A stretch of DNA of 64,000 bases from Ceraceosorus guamensis (taxonomy: Eukaryota > Basidiomycota > Exobasidiomycetes > Ceraceosorales > Ceraceosoraceae). Shown one piece after another: positions 1-11,506 of the stretch; the stretch's first letter is position 1, and every line of letters begins with the position of its first letter. The stretch lies in the NCBI RefSeq assembly GCF_003144195.1, contig NW_020290009.1, forward strand, positions 306,060-370,059. The letters are read 5' to 3'. Below the pieces are notes generated by a model. It saw only the letters and a list, made by a program, of their open reading frames with translations. It was not told the DNA's origin and ran no database searches. The translations under genes were made by a program, and so were the position numbers.

Positions 1-1026
1 TGGGTCTGCACTGGGCTCAACGCCGGGCACGAGGTGGCTGGGTGCGAATGCGACTTGCTCAATCTCGGCAAAGTAGTTGGAAGGGTTCTTGTTCAAAGTG
101 ATCTTGCCCACGGGTCGCAAAGGGAACTCGGCGTGGGGCCAGACCTTGGTCAAGTCGAAGACGCTGTAGCGGAACTCCTCGGCTTGCTTTTGAGTCATGG
201 TCTGCACGCTGACGGTCCAGGATGGGAATTGACCCTTCTCGATCTGTTCGAACAATTGCTGGTTGTGAATATCGGGGTTCTCGCCAGCAAGCTTGACACC
301 CTCCTCCTGAGTGTAGAAGTCGGTGCCCTGATCCGATCGAACGTGAATCTGAACATATTGCCACTCGCCCTGAGCGTTGATGAACTTGAAGGTGTGGCCA
401 GAGTAGCCGTGCTGCAAGTCATGACGCTTGGGGATACCTCGGTCACCAAAGAGAATCATGACTTGGTGAACGGACTCTGGGTTTTGGGAGAGGTAGTCCC
501 AGAACATGTCTGCATCCTTCAAGTGGGTCTGAGGGTCGCGCTTTTGGGTGTGGATGAAGTGGGGGAACTTCGCTGGGTCGCGCAGGAAGAAGATGGGGGT
601 GTTGTTGAAGACCCAATCCCAGTTGCCTTGCGATGTGCGCAGCTTGACAGAGAAGCCACGGGGGTCACGAGCAGTGTCGGCTGAACCAGACTCGCCACCG
701 ACGGTGGAGAACCGCATGGTGAGGGGAGTCTTGGATCCCTTCTTGAACATTTCAGCGCAGCACAGATCGCTGATGTCGTGAGTAGCCTCGAAGACACCGT
801 GAGCACCACCGCCCTTGGCGTGCACCACTCGCTCGGGAATGCGTTCCCTGTCAAAGTGTGCCAAGAGGTCGATGTGATGGAAGTCTTGCAAGAGCAAGGG
901 GCCGCCGATGTTCTTCTTGCCATTGCTGAAGCGCTGGGCCTGGTAAGGCTCAGGGTAAGGGGCACCGTTGGAGGTGGTGTAGGCCACCTGCTCCGGGCCA
1001 GAAGTGAACACTTCAGAGGAAGGCAT
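1..1026 (-). CDS. Catalase, N-terminal 342 residues (cut by window edge)
   Basis: Heme catalase that converts hydrogen peroxide to water and oxygen. Reading leftwards from the ATG at 1026 the frame stays open for 342 codons to the window edge, with no intron. The distal-side signature [15 protein letters not shown] carries the catalytic His (about residue 69). The segment [19 protein letters not shown] and the motif [10 protein letters not shown], with the catalytic Asn, follow. DLTKVWPH and [16 protein letters not shown] match the catalase core closely. The proximal heme-ligand Tyr region and the C-terminus lie outside the window, so clade and peroxisomal targeting cannot be judged. A TATA-like element lies about 95 bp upstream of the ATG. 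The family call is secure; the exact paralog is not. Confidence 0.95.
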   Translation of the reverse strand, partial: MPSSEVFTSGPEQVAYTTSNGAPYPEPYQAQRFSNGKKNIGGPLLLQDFHHIDLLAHFDRERIPERVVHAKGGGAHGVFEATHDISDLCCAEMFKKGSKTPLTMRFSTVGGESGSADTARDPRGFSVKLRTSQGNWDWVFNNTPIFFLRDPAKFPHFIHTQKRDPQTHLKDADMFWDYLSQNPESVHQVMILFGDRGIPKRHDLQHGYSGHTFKFINAQGEWQYVQIHVRSDQGTDFYTQEEGVKLAGENPDIHNQQLFEQIEKGQFPSWTVSVQTMTQKQAEEFRYSVFDLTKVWPHAEFPLRPVGKITLNKNPSNYFAEIEQVAFAPSHLVPGVEPSADP

Positions 1027-1120
1027 TGTGTATGTGTGCGGGATGTGTGGTTGTGCAAGATAGTAAACTCGCGAGAGTCGTGGGTGTGGGATGAAAGAAG
1101 TGTACGTGCAAACCTTTCGG

Positions 1121-1128
1121 TTTATATA
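1121..1128 (-). promoter_or_regulatory. TATA-like element of the catalase gene
   Basis: Read on the minus strand this is TATATAAA, about 95 bp upstream of the catalase ATG at 1026. Position and orientation fit a core promoter. No activator sites were identified. Confidence 0.5.
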
Positions 1129-2486
<1,358 letters not shown>

Positions 2487-3599
2487 TTAGTGACGGCCGT
2501 TGCGAAGCGCACGGCGACTGAGCGGATGCACCGTGATGTTGGCGCTGGCTGCAGTGCGCCCAAAGAAGGCCTCGAGAAAGCTGCGTTTGACATCGTTTGG
2601 CGCGTCTTCGCCGTGGAGCGCTCGGTGGACCTCTGGCGTGCGGCGAACAAGTGGGTTGATCGTATTGACTGCAAGGGACGCGAAGCGTCTGTAGCGGTCA
2701 AATAGAGGCTCTAGAAACGAGCGCGTCGTTCCCTCGATGCCGAATTCCTCGGTCCAGCAGCCGTTTTCCGAACGGCGACATGGAGCCACAGCATTGCGGG
2801 CAGCAGCTAGACCTCGTCGAAAGACCTTGGCGATGTCGGCCGTCCCAGGTCTGCTGTTCAGACTACCGAGCTTCGCGATCACCGATCGAGCGCGCTTGTC
2901 AAGAACATTGCCACCCCAGCATGGTCCAGTCTGGCCGTTGCGACGGCATAGTCCCAGAAGAGATCCGGGAGCCGGCTTCACGACGACCGGCGGAGGGGTC
3001 ATCATGTTCGGTGGCATCGCCGAGTGTTCGGCCTTGGGCTTCTTCTTGCACACAGAGTCCTTCGAATGGTATTGCTGACACGCGGGCAGTTTGCGATTTG
3101 CCGACTTCTTGCAAAACTTCTTGTAATTGCTGCATGCTGCGGCATTGTTGTCTACCGGTTCGGCGCCAGGGTCTGGCTTCGCGCCGTGGCCGAACGGCAG
3201 ATTTAGAAAAGGACCTTCGTCGACCATCGGAGAGCGAGCATCGAGACCTTGCGTACCTTCTTGAACACTGTTGTCACTCCTTGGTCCATAGAAGGGATTG
3301 CGGAGCGGTTGCTCCTCGAGGAGTGTCAGGAGTGCACCACCCGGATACTTTCTTATTTTCTTGCCATGCTTTCGATCTTTTTGCTTGCTTCGCTCATCCT
3401 CCTCCTCGTCCGACAGTTTGGTAGGACTTCTGCGGATGAAAGACGTCGCATCCGATGAGCCCGAAACAGATGGTGCAAAAGTCCGAGTGGCAAGTGCTTG
3501 AGTGGACGTCGGAGGTAGAGGGGCTCCGAAGCTCACGGTGCTCGTGAGCACGGCACACAGCACGCTGGCATGCAGCAAACATTGCATGAACGATGGCAT
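2487..3599 (-). CDS. Predicted secreted protein with dibasic-flanked modules
   Basis: Single-exon frame of 370 residues, not recognised as a known family. The N-terminus is a clear signal peptide (hydrophobic residues about 5-24, small residues near GAPLPP), so the product should enter the secretory pathway. The middle has a lysine-rich stretch and a cysteine cluster of the form C-x6-C-x9-C-x9-C (about residues 154-182). The C-terminal third is rich in dibasic sites (KR, RR) of the Kex2 type. Two neighbouring segments resemble each other: RSFLEPLFDRYRRF..NTINPLVRR and RSFLEAFFGRTA..NITVHPLSRR. Signal peptide, dibasic sites and repeated segments resemble fungal Kex2-processed secreted polypeptides. 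That role is inference. The ATG at 3599 is chosen because it begins the signal peptide. Confidence 0.7.
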   Translation of the reverse strand: MPSFMQCLLHASVLCAVLTSTVSFGAPLPPTSTQALATRTFAPSVSGSSDATSFIRRSPTKLSDEEEDERSKQKDRKHGKKIRKYPGGALLTLLEEQPLRNPFYGPRSDNSVQEGTQGLDARSPMVDEGPFLNLPFGHGAKPDPGAEPVDNNAAACSNYKKFCKKSANRKLPACQQYHSKDSVCKKKPKAEHSAMPPNMMTPPPVVVKPAPGSLLGLCRRNGQTGPCWGGNVLDKRARSVIAKLGSLNSRPGTADIAKVFRRGLAAARNAVAPCRRSENGCWTEEFGIEGTTRSFLEPLFDRYRRFASLAVNTINPLVRRTPEVHRALHGEDAPNDVKRSFLEAFFGRTAASANITVHPLSRRALRNGRH

Positions 3600-5126
3600 G
3601 GTGTCTTGATTTGAAAGGCGGGGCTTGAAAGGGGAAAAGGGGGTGGGTGACGTTGCGGAGGGGTGATCGAGGAGGGATGATTCGGCGAGGGAAGGTCGGT
3701 GAGGAGATGATCCGATTGAGGTGGCTCATGGATGAGCGCATTTAAAAGGCGATCAAGGAATGCATCACGCTATAGGCTGAGTACCTGCAAAAGCTGGTTT
3801 GCAGTGTAGCAGCTCTCCTCTCCTCGTGTGTTGCGGCTGCATCTGCAGTGGTCAGCACCTCGATCTTACTGAGACGCTCTCGAAGCCGCGATGTGGCAAT
3901 CGATTTGAATGACCAGAATTCCCATACGCAAGGTAGTGAGAGGCAGACATTGTCCTGGAGGTTTGACGCAGAGCATGTATGCACCAGTCTCTCTAGCTAA
4001 AGATCGAAACTCTATCGGTACGGAATCCTGCCGCACTGATCGCGCACCACGTGCTGGCAATCGTAACGCAGATTCCCAAAAGGCGCAGTCAGAGTCCATC
4101 GCGTTGGCTGAAATCTACCGAGGATCCGATAGACCGCCCAAACACGATGCATCGTCAATGGCAATCACCCGGAGCAAAGGCGCGGTGTAGCGGGCACCCC
4201 TCTAGGCTGATGTGTATTTCGGCGCAAAGCGCCTCTGGCTTCGGTCCGCTGACTTGGTCGATCTCCTCGATTTCTTTCTGAGCATGCGAGCTTGCTTGAA
4301 AGCGGCGTCAAGGCAATGCCCGATGACGCGCTCGCGCTGCAGGCGCTTTGCACCCATTCTTGATGGTCGCTCTCGGTGTTGGCTTCCCAAATTGATTGCA
4401 ATTTCACTCTCGTGCCTGACTGGATATGGCCGTGCTCAGGTCTGCTCTCTATTCAACCAGGAGCTATGCTCTGATCAGCTTTGAGCAAATGCTGAGCTCG
4501 ACGTGGGAGAATGCCGATGCGGAGGCCCTGTGCTTCACGCGGAGCCTTGATTGGACACGGGCATCAGCGAACCTTGCGCAGGCTTGCCCTCCAAAGTCTT
4601 GCGGTTCTGTCTTTCGAGACAGACCGCGAGAAGTGGCAATTTGTACAAAGTGCAGCACTTTGGCACACCTGGACACTACAGCGCACAACGACAGGTCCTC
4701 CGGGAGGATCAATCGACCCGTAATTTGGCCGTTGAGCTCGCTTCAAATCCTTAGTGGAAATCGTGCAACGGATTGGCTGGCTGCGTCAAAGTCTCGGTGA
4801 GTGGCTTGTAAAGCTACGATGAAATCGCTCGCGCTAGAGGTGGTGGATTGCGGTCGCACAGGGCCTGACGTCGAGCGTCACTGCACAAACGGTATGGCGA
4901 GTTCCCTGCTGACCTTGATGAGACCCTGGACCTAGCGCCGGGGCTTCCGAGACCAAAACATCATCCAAATGTGCCGACCGTCCGATCGTGAATGCTTGAT
5001 TCTCGCTGCGACCCCGAGTGGCCGTGGTATATTGTCCAAAATTGCTGCAAGTGGTCGAGCCTGAGCACACATCGTGGTGGGCCCATCGAGGGCAAGTGAG
5101 CCGCTGAAAGGCCAAAGATACCCAAC
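3600..5126. other. Intergenic region without a recognised gene
   Basis: Upstream region of the secreted-protein gene and 3' flank of CHM7. Short frames on both strands show no domain, signal peptide or convincing splice pattern. Confidence 0.5.
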
Positions 5127-7230
5127 TCAATTCTCGAGCATCGCGTGTTCCTGCGCCTTCGAGTCCCCCTTCGCCGCGTTTGATTGTCCCACGGTAGAAG
5201 CAGGGACGTCGGGCAGCTCGACCGCCTCTCGATGCTCAGCCGTCGCTTTCTCCGTTGCTTGTCGCGGGTCGAAAGAGTCCGCCTCCTTGGACTTCTCTTC
5301 CAATTCGAGCGCCTTGAACTCTTCTTCCAACTGCCTTTCTTCCTCTTCTTCGTCAGCAATGCTTTTGCCCGTAGCTGCTCTTCGGGCATCATCCCCGCCC
5401 GCACGAACCGCCTCGTTGACCTCGCTCTGTTCGGCCAACGCGTCCGACAATTCTTCCAAGGTGGAGTCGACGTGATCTCTCTGAAGAGCTGGCTGGGAGA
5501 GCAGAGCGCGCATGGTCTGCGTCGCCAGCGCGTAGGACTTGATGATCTGCGCAGGGTGCACGCCGGGTTCGGATGCAATATAATTTGAGCCAGGACCGCC
5601 TCAAGACCTGCACCGAAACTTCAATACTCACCTCGGCGTCTCCAGCGGCTTGCTCAAGCTTGAGCAAAACATTGCCGAGAGTATCGAGTGCACCGAGGCG
5701 CTGGTCCAGCAGCTCCTCCAGCTGCTTCCGCGATCGCAGGTGAAACTTGGCTTGCTGTTTCTGATTTGTCTTTAGCGAAGCAGATATGCGTTCGCTTTTC
5801 CTGAGACGAGCATCTGAAGGTGTGAGTTCGGAAGGCGTGATGACGACTCATGCATCGCGGCAAGGCTCACTCTTCGATGCGCTCCTTCAGCTCGTCGACC
5901 TGCTGCTCAAGCTTTGCATGCGTAGACCGAAGCTCCACCGCTCCCCTTTCTTCCTTTGTGATCGGAGGCACAGCCTCGTCGACCGCATGTGCCATCTTGA
6001 TAACCTGAGCGAGCGAGATCCATGTCGCAGTGGACAGATGGTAAACTACGGTTCCTACTAGCATCTGCACCTGCATCGCCTCCGCCTGCCAACTCACATC
6101 GCCATCTATCAATGCGACTCTGCGGTCTCTTTCGAGGTGTTTCAACAGCACAGCTTCATCCGCTTCACTCAGGACCACCGATGGTTCTCCATCTCGTAGA
6201 GACTGCAACAGCGCAGAACGAAATGTTGACCTCGAGTAGAGCGAGTCTATGGGCGACAGCCTTGCTCGTGCAAAATGTGCAGACAACACTGCCGAAGCAG
6301 CTTTCTGAATTGGTGGCAGAGCAGAGCGAAGATCGAGACTCAGCAGTGAGCATTGGACGAGCAGGAAAGCGCATGATTTGGCAGCTCAGCAGTTTCACGC
6401 GGATACTTGACTTATGGCTCACCTCGAGATTGCTCCATACCACCCACCTACCCCGCGCCTCAGCGAGATCCCTGGCGGAAGCATCGTGAGAGTCTTCCTC
6501 TGAGCGAAAGTGTGAAGCAGCCCACTGAACGGGGTATGTGACAGCACTGCCTACGAGCGAAGCGACGTTTGATATACTTGGAGTCTTGAGCGAGAATGTC
6601 CAGCTCCTTTGTCCAGCCGTGGATGATCTGGCAGGACCTGATATCTGTGCAGGGGATCGTTGGAAGTTGGTTAGGGAAATGAGACGCTGTTGATTGGAGA
6701 GCTCGAGCTGCGACGAGTGAGGAACACATTATGAGCGTCTAACGTACGCGTATAGCATAGCCCCCACCGTCGGGGAATCCGTGCGGGCGCCCATAGGACC
6801 GAGAGAGAGTACTCACTACAGCTGTGCCCATGCCCAGTGGTCGTCCAACATCGTCCACTTCCCATTCCGGGTCATCCTCGGGCCGAAGGTCGAAGATGAG
6901 CCTGTCCACATCTCCAGGTGCGCTGGTGGACGTTGCTGTGCCTGGCGTAGCTGCTTTTGAGCGTATCACATCCCTCGACTTCCCTTGGACTGAGCGCCGT
7001 GCTGCGCCGTGCCAAGCTACATCTTGTATAGTACTATCCCACCAACTGACGTGATCGGCATAGGCCAGAGGGTTGGATAGCTTGAGAGGCTCCAAATCGG
7101 AATAGTGAGCTGCAAGAGCACTGTTCGGTCCGCTCGTGTAGCTTGAACGAGTATTTGTCGCCTCTTGAAAGTCTTCAAGGCTTGAGAGATAGGCTCGAAG
7201 AGATTTGCGCTCGGAGTTCGCAGCGGACAT
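5127..7230 (-). CDS. CHM7: ESCRT-III-related protein Chm7 (CHMP7), six exons
   Basis: Chm7/CHMP7 recruits ESCRT-III to the nuclear envelope for pore-complex surveillance and membrane sealing. Exons by hand: 7230-6817, 6707-6423, 6304-6098, 6004-5871, 5800-5632, 5546-5127, giving 542 residues. All joins keep frame with GT..AG borders. The N-terminal half has the CHMP7-type region (SNPLAYADHVSWWDSTIQDV, GRPLGMGTAV, then a winged-helix-like stretch ending LLKHLERDRRVALIDG). The C-terminal half is the charged ESCRT-III helical core: ITKEERGAVELRS, RKQLEELLDQRLGALDTLGN and the segment around LEELSDALAEQSEV. An acidic helix (EEEEERQLEEEFKALELEE) ends it, as in MIM-type tails. Intron 3 is 93 nt and open in frame; homology favours removing it. 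It is divergent from the ceramidase gene. Confidence 0.85.
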
Positions 7231-8085
7231 CTTACCAATCGGAGTTGATGGATACGAGGAGGGCAGCTGCCAGTCGACGTCCAGCTGTTCACCACGAGCA
7301 AGAGGTTCGTCTCGCCTAGCTGGCTGTATCTATGCCCCTTATCGCTATCCTGACGAAAGACTGAGCCACGTGCGTCAGGTGCTGTGAGGCAAGACAGCGC
7401 AGGAGCGATCGAGTGCGTTGATAGGTAAGGTGAATGCTGAATGATCGAATCACTCAAGAACTTTTCTCTTGAATTGAATCATTTGAATGAATGCAAAGTG
7501 ACACCTCGAAACACCAGAAGGAGCGCGTCGCATCACGTGTTGCCCGCCGCGAGAGATGCCAATTCTGAATGAGTCATGTCAGCTCAGGATGACTTTATTC
7601 GTGATTGAAAAAGTTCAAGAGTCATAATCCTCGAGCAAAACGGGTCAACGATAGGTGGGCCCTTGCACGGCGTGTGTTGACTGATGAAGCATAGAAAGCA
7701 GTGCGCATAATCAGCTCCTCGTATGAGGACTGTGCGATCCTGAACAGCTGTCAGGAGTCACAGTCTCAGAGGACCCTTGGTGATCATCCCCACGCCGCGG
7801 TCAGACATGTTTTGAGGAGCCAGCAATTAACTTTCGCGCCGCATCAGGGGCGCGGGCGCGTGAATGCGCAGTAACACAGCCACGCGCAGCGCGACTCCAC
7901 AGTCAGCACGAGTCTGCAAGTTGCGAGTGGAAACAATTTGAAAGCGGGGCGTGCGTGACAGTGCGCATTTCTCTTCATCACCGTGCACATCACCTCCAGC
8001 ACCGCCGTCCAGCAAGGTAAAGGCTGCGAACAATCTGAGCCCGTCAGACTCAGGACTCCAACGAGCTGCACACCTCGCCCCCACC
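7231..8085. promoter_or_regulatory. Shared divergent upstream region, CHM7 / ceramidase
   Basis: 855 bp between two divergent start codons, so it must contain both promoters. No clear TATA box was seen on either side. No gene was found in it. Confidence 0.45.
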
Positions 8086-11000
8086 ATGGGAGTCACGAGA
8101 AAGTCGGAAGCACCGACCGAGGCGGAGCTGCCTTTGCTCGCGTCGGAGCAAGTGGAGAAACGTTCTCAGGCGGACAAGAAGTCCAAAGGAGGCGCGTCCC
8201 GATGGTCGACATCGTCAACAAGAAGAGTCACATTCGCTCTGGCATCACTGGCTTGTGTGGCTCTGGTGTATCTTTGCGCAGCAAAAGCTGACCAGCTGCG
8301 CCTCGGACTCTACGACACTGACCAACTGAATGCGAGTGGCGAAGAGGCTGCTCTAAAGTTGCTAAAGGGTGGGAGGTTGCAGCATACCGAGGGGTCAGCA
8401 CGGAAACAAGCAAGCGAAAGAATCTTTTTTGGAATCGGCAAGGCAGACATTACTGGTGAACAGAGTCGTCATTTGAGATTCAGCAGTCTCGAGCTCACGG
8501 CTGCATTTCTCACCTTTTCGCGCAGGGCCCATCGTCGAGACAAACATGATGGGGTATGCTTCCTCGTCACAGACCAATACGGGCCTGGCATACAGGCAGT
8601 ACTCTCGAGCATTTGTGCTAGGGAATGTCGGTGACGACGACAGCATCGCGTTCCGGACCGGATCGGTATACACCACCACGCACGATCTGCTGCGACGTGT
8701 ACGAAGGGCGCTATTCGCTTGGGGCCTTTTCGCTCATCCGAGTGCGGGGGAGCAGGATCCAAACGATGGAAAGAAGCAGCGATGGGTGATTGTGAACTCG
8801 GACCTGTGCATGGGAGATACGGGCATCAGACGAGCTGTCGTCGAGAAGCTCAGAGAGGTCTTACCCGACGTCTATGGGGAAAGAAACTTTGCCTGGACTG
8901 GGACGCACAGGTGAGCTGAATGTGCTTGTGACGCACTCTCGCTAGCTGACGCCCCGTCTCATCAGTCACTCTGGTGCTGGAGGATTCATCAATGCGCTCA
9001 TCGTACAGACCTCATCGCTGGGCATCGTCCAGCAAAACTTCGATGCCATCGTCGAAGGCACCGTTCGTTCCATCCTGCTCGCTCACGACGACTACGAAAA
9101 GCGCGTCGCGCGGACGATGGTCTTGTCTCGAGACCTCGTGTCAGCAAATGCGCACCACTCGGACACGTCGACCTGGCCTTCGATTCGATTTGGCAATACA
9201 ACGCTACGAAACGCGCACATCAACCGTAGTGCTAGTGCATACCTTCGAAATCCGCTCGAGGAGCGTCAGCTATATGACAGCGACACCGACGATGAATTTG
9301 CTTTGCTTGAATTTGTCGATGCGTCCGTAAAGGAAGTGGCAGGAAACACCGGCGTGCTCTCAGTCTACGCTGTCCACGGCACGTCCCTCTACGAAAACAA
9401 CACGCTCACATCCGGGGATAATAAGGGCCTCGCAGCTCTGCAGCTGGAATTTGACCCTACGCTTGCCTCGCGCCAAGGTAGTTTCATCGCTGGCATTGCG
9501 CAAGGAAGCGTGGGCGACACGACACCGAACACTGGAGGTGCATACTGCGATGCGACTGGCGAGCTGTGCGATTTCGAAAGTTCTACCTGTCCAAACAAGA
9601 GGGGCAAGGAGAGAAGCCAAAGTTGTAGAGGTAGGCCGCCTACTTGGGGAGACTTGGATCTCCTCAACGAGAGCATGACTGGTGGTTGGGATTGGAGTGG
9701 GAATCAAGTCATTGCCGGATTGCAACGAGACTCTGCGATGAACATTCTCGGACTCCACAGCTCTCACGATCACGGCCGGCAGATACGTTCGCACGCCGAA
9801 GCGAAGTCTTTGGAACTCAAAGACAATCCCATAAGCGGAGAAGTGAGGTCTGTCAAATGGAATGTAGCCCTCGGTGGTGCCGACGGCTTTAGCTTTGTCT
9901 TACCGAATGGGACGCGGGTCAGGACCTGCCCGGCAGCGCTTGGCTATGGCTTTGCTGGCGGCACGACGGATGGGTGAGTCGCACAAGAAGTGGTGCGCTG
10001 CGAAACCTGCTCAATTCTACATGCGCCTTGTCGGCAGGCCCGGTCCTTTCGACTTTACGCAAGGCACCAACGATACGATGCCCACCAACCCTCTTTGGGC
10101 CGCGATAAGAACGCTGGTGATGCGTCCTGGCAAGGAGCAGGTTGCTTGCCAAAGTCCTAAGCGCATCCTTCTGAATATTGGAGAGCAGGTGAGCTGGTAA
10201 GAAGGATGACGTCGTTGTCATGCGCAAGGGATCTTACAGAGTCATTTTACGTCAACTCACATAGCACGCACCGTACGACTGGGGACCTAGCGCCGGCATC
10301 GTTGAGGCACAGATTCTTCGCGCGGGCAGAGTCTTCATTCTTGTCGTGCCGGGCGAATTCACCACGATGGCTGGCAGGCGTATCAAGGACCGTGTGCGCG
10401 ACAGCATACGCGTCCTGGGCATCGAAGACGAGCCCATCGTTCTGCTGACCGGTCCAGCCAACACCTACGGTCACTGTAAGTTCACACAAGGGCGATATCG
10501 GCACATGGATAGATGTACTGACATGCTCTCTCATCGCAGATGTGACGACCATCGAAGAGTATGCAGCGCAAAGATATGAAGGCGGCTCGACGCTGTTTGG
10601 GCCACACACGCTAGAGGTGGGTAGTGTCGATGTGCTCTAGTGATTGAAACCGCGCTCGCGCTGACCACCACCACCCACGCTCGCTTAGGCTTATATCCAC
10701 ATCTACGCCAACGTCTTGGTGCCTGCTCTCACTAACGACGATGCTGCGGGCATGATCCCGCCCGGAGAACTTGCACCGAGCAACATTGGACGAGCATTCA
10801 AGATGGGGGAGAAGCGGGTGGTGTATGATGCTGTGAGTAGCATGGTCGAGGGGGGGGGGGCAAGAGCAAGCTTGCATGCTAAAGAGATCACTCGCTCTCA
10901 GGCACCTTTTGGCAAAAGCATTGGAGATGTGACGGTCCAGCCAGAAGCGCAGTACGAGCTATCCTCTCGTCCATCCATCACTGCTCGATTTGCGGGAGCC

Positions 11001-11285
11001 AATCCGCGCAACGACTTGCGCACAGAAGGCACCTTTCTCGAGGTCCAACAGCAGCTGGGCGCATCGTGGAGGACACACCGCACAGATGCGCATCCATCGA
11101 CCATCTTCAGGTGGAAGAGAACCAATAGCGTTAGGGGCAGCAGCTCGGTGGAAATCGTGTGGAAGCCCGACCAGACGGATGCTCTGGGCGTCTATCGTCT
11201 CGTATATCGCGGAAACGCCAAGCAACCCTTTACTGGCAAGATTCGAGAAGTGGAAGGCATCACGGATGAGTTCAGACTCGTCTGA
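8086..11285 (+). CDS. Neutral ceramidase, type II membrane form, eight exons
   Basis: Hydrolyses the N-acyl bond of ceramide, giving sphingosine and fatty acid. Exons: 8086-8455, 8526-8910, 8966-9973, 10038-10188, 10265-10475, 10540-10616, 10689-10832, 10902-11285, giving 909 residues. A single hydrophobic helix near residues 47-66 follows a basic cytoplasmic start, so the enzyme is predicted to be a membrane-anchored luminal or extracellular protein. Family landmarks are present: FGIGKADITG-PIVETNMMGYA, the zinc-site motif THSHSGAGGF (about 250-259, built across an intron), NRSASAYLRNP, VHGTSLYENNTLTSGDNKG, QHAPYDWGPS and LTGPANTYGHYVTT. The active-site hexapeptide, usually GDVSPN, reads GDTTPN (435-440), with Thr in place of the nucleophilic Ser. 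The C-terminal immunoglobulin-like region is intact. The overall family call is strong. Confidence 0.93.
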
Positions 11286-11506
11286 GCGGTCAAATTTGAT
11301 GCGTGGACATTCCAGGTCTAGTCTCGGTCACTGCTCTCACGACCCGCCCCAGCGAACCTAGTCGGCTTCAATGTAACATGTACATACTTGCTCTCAACAA
11401 ACTGATGGACTGTCATGAACGCAAGGCTCGGGTGATCAAGCGCCGGGTCGCACATGAGCATATTGATTCAACAGCAAGGCATTCCTAAGACGTAAGCGTT
11501 ATGCGG

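Noticed and set aside
519-1058. Ser/Thr-rich minus-strand frame overlapping the catalase gene
   Set aside because: It is a shifted frame of the catalase coding sequence, which reads open to the window edge in the correct frame.
5867-6097. Reading the CHM7 region without intron 3, which stays open in frame
   Set aside because: Family similarity runs directly from DG to VIKMAHAV across consensus GTGAGT and CTCAG borders, so the 93-nt piece is better treated as intron.
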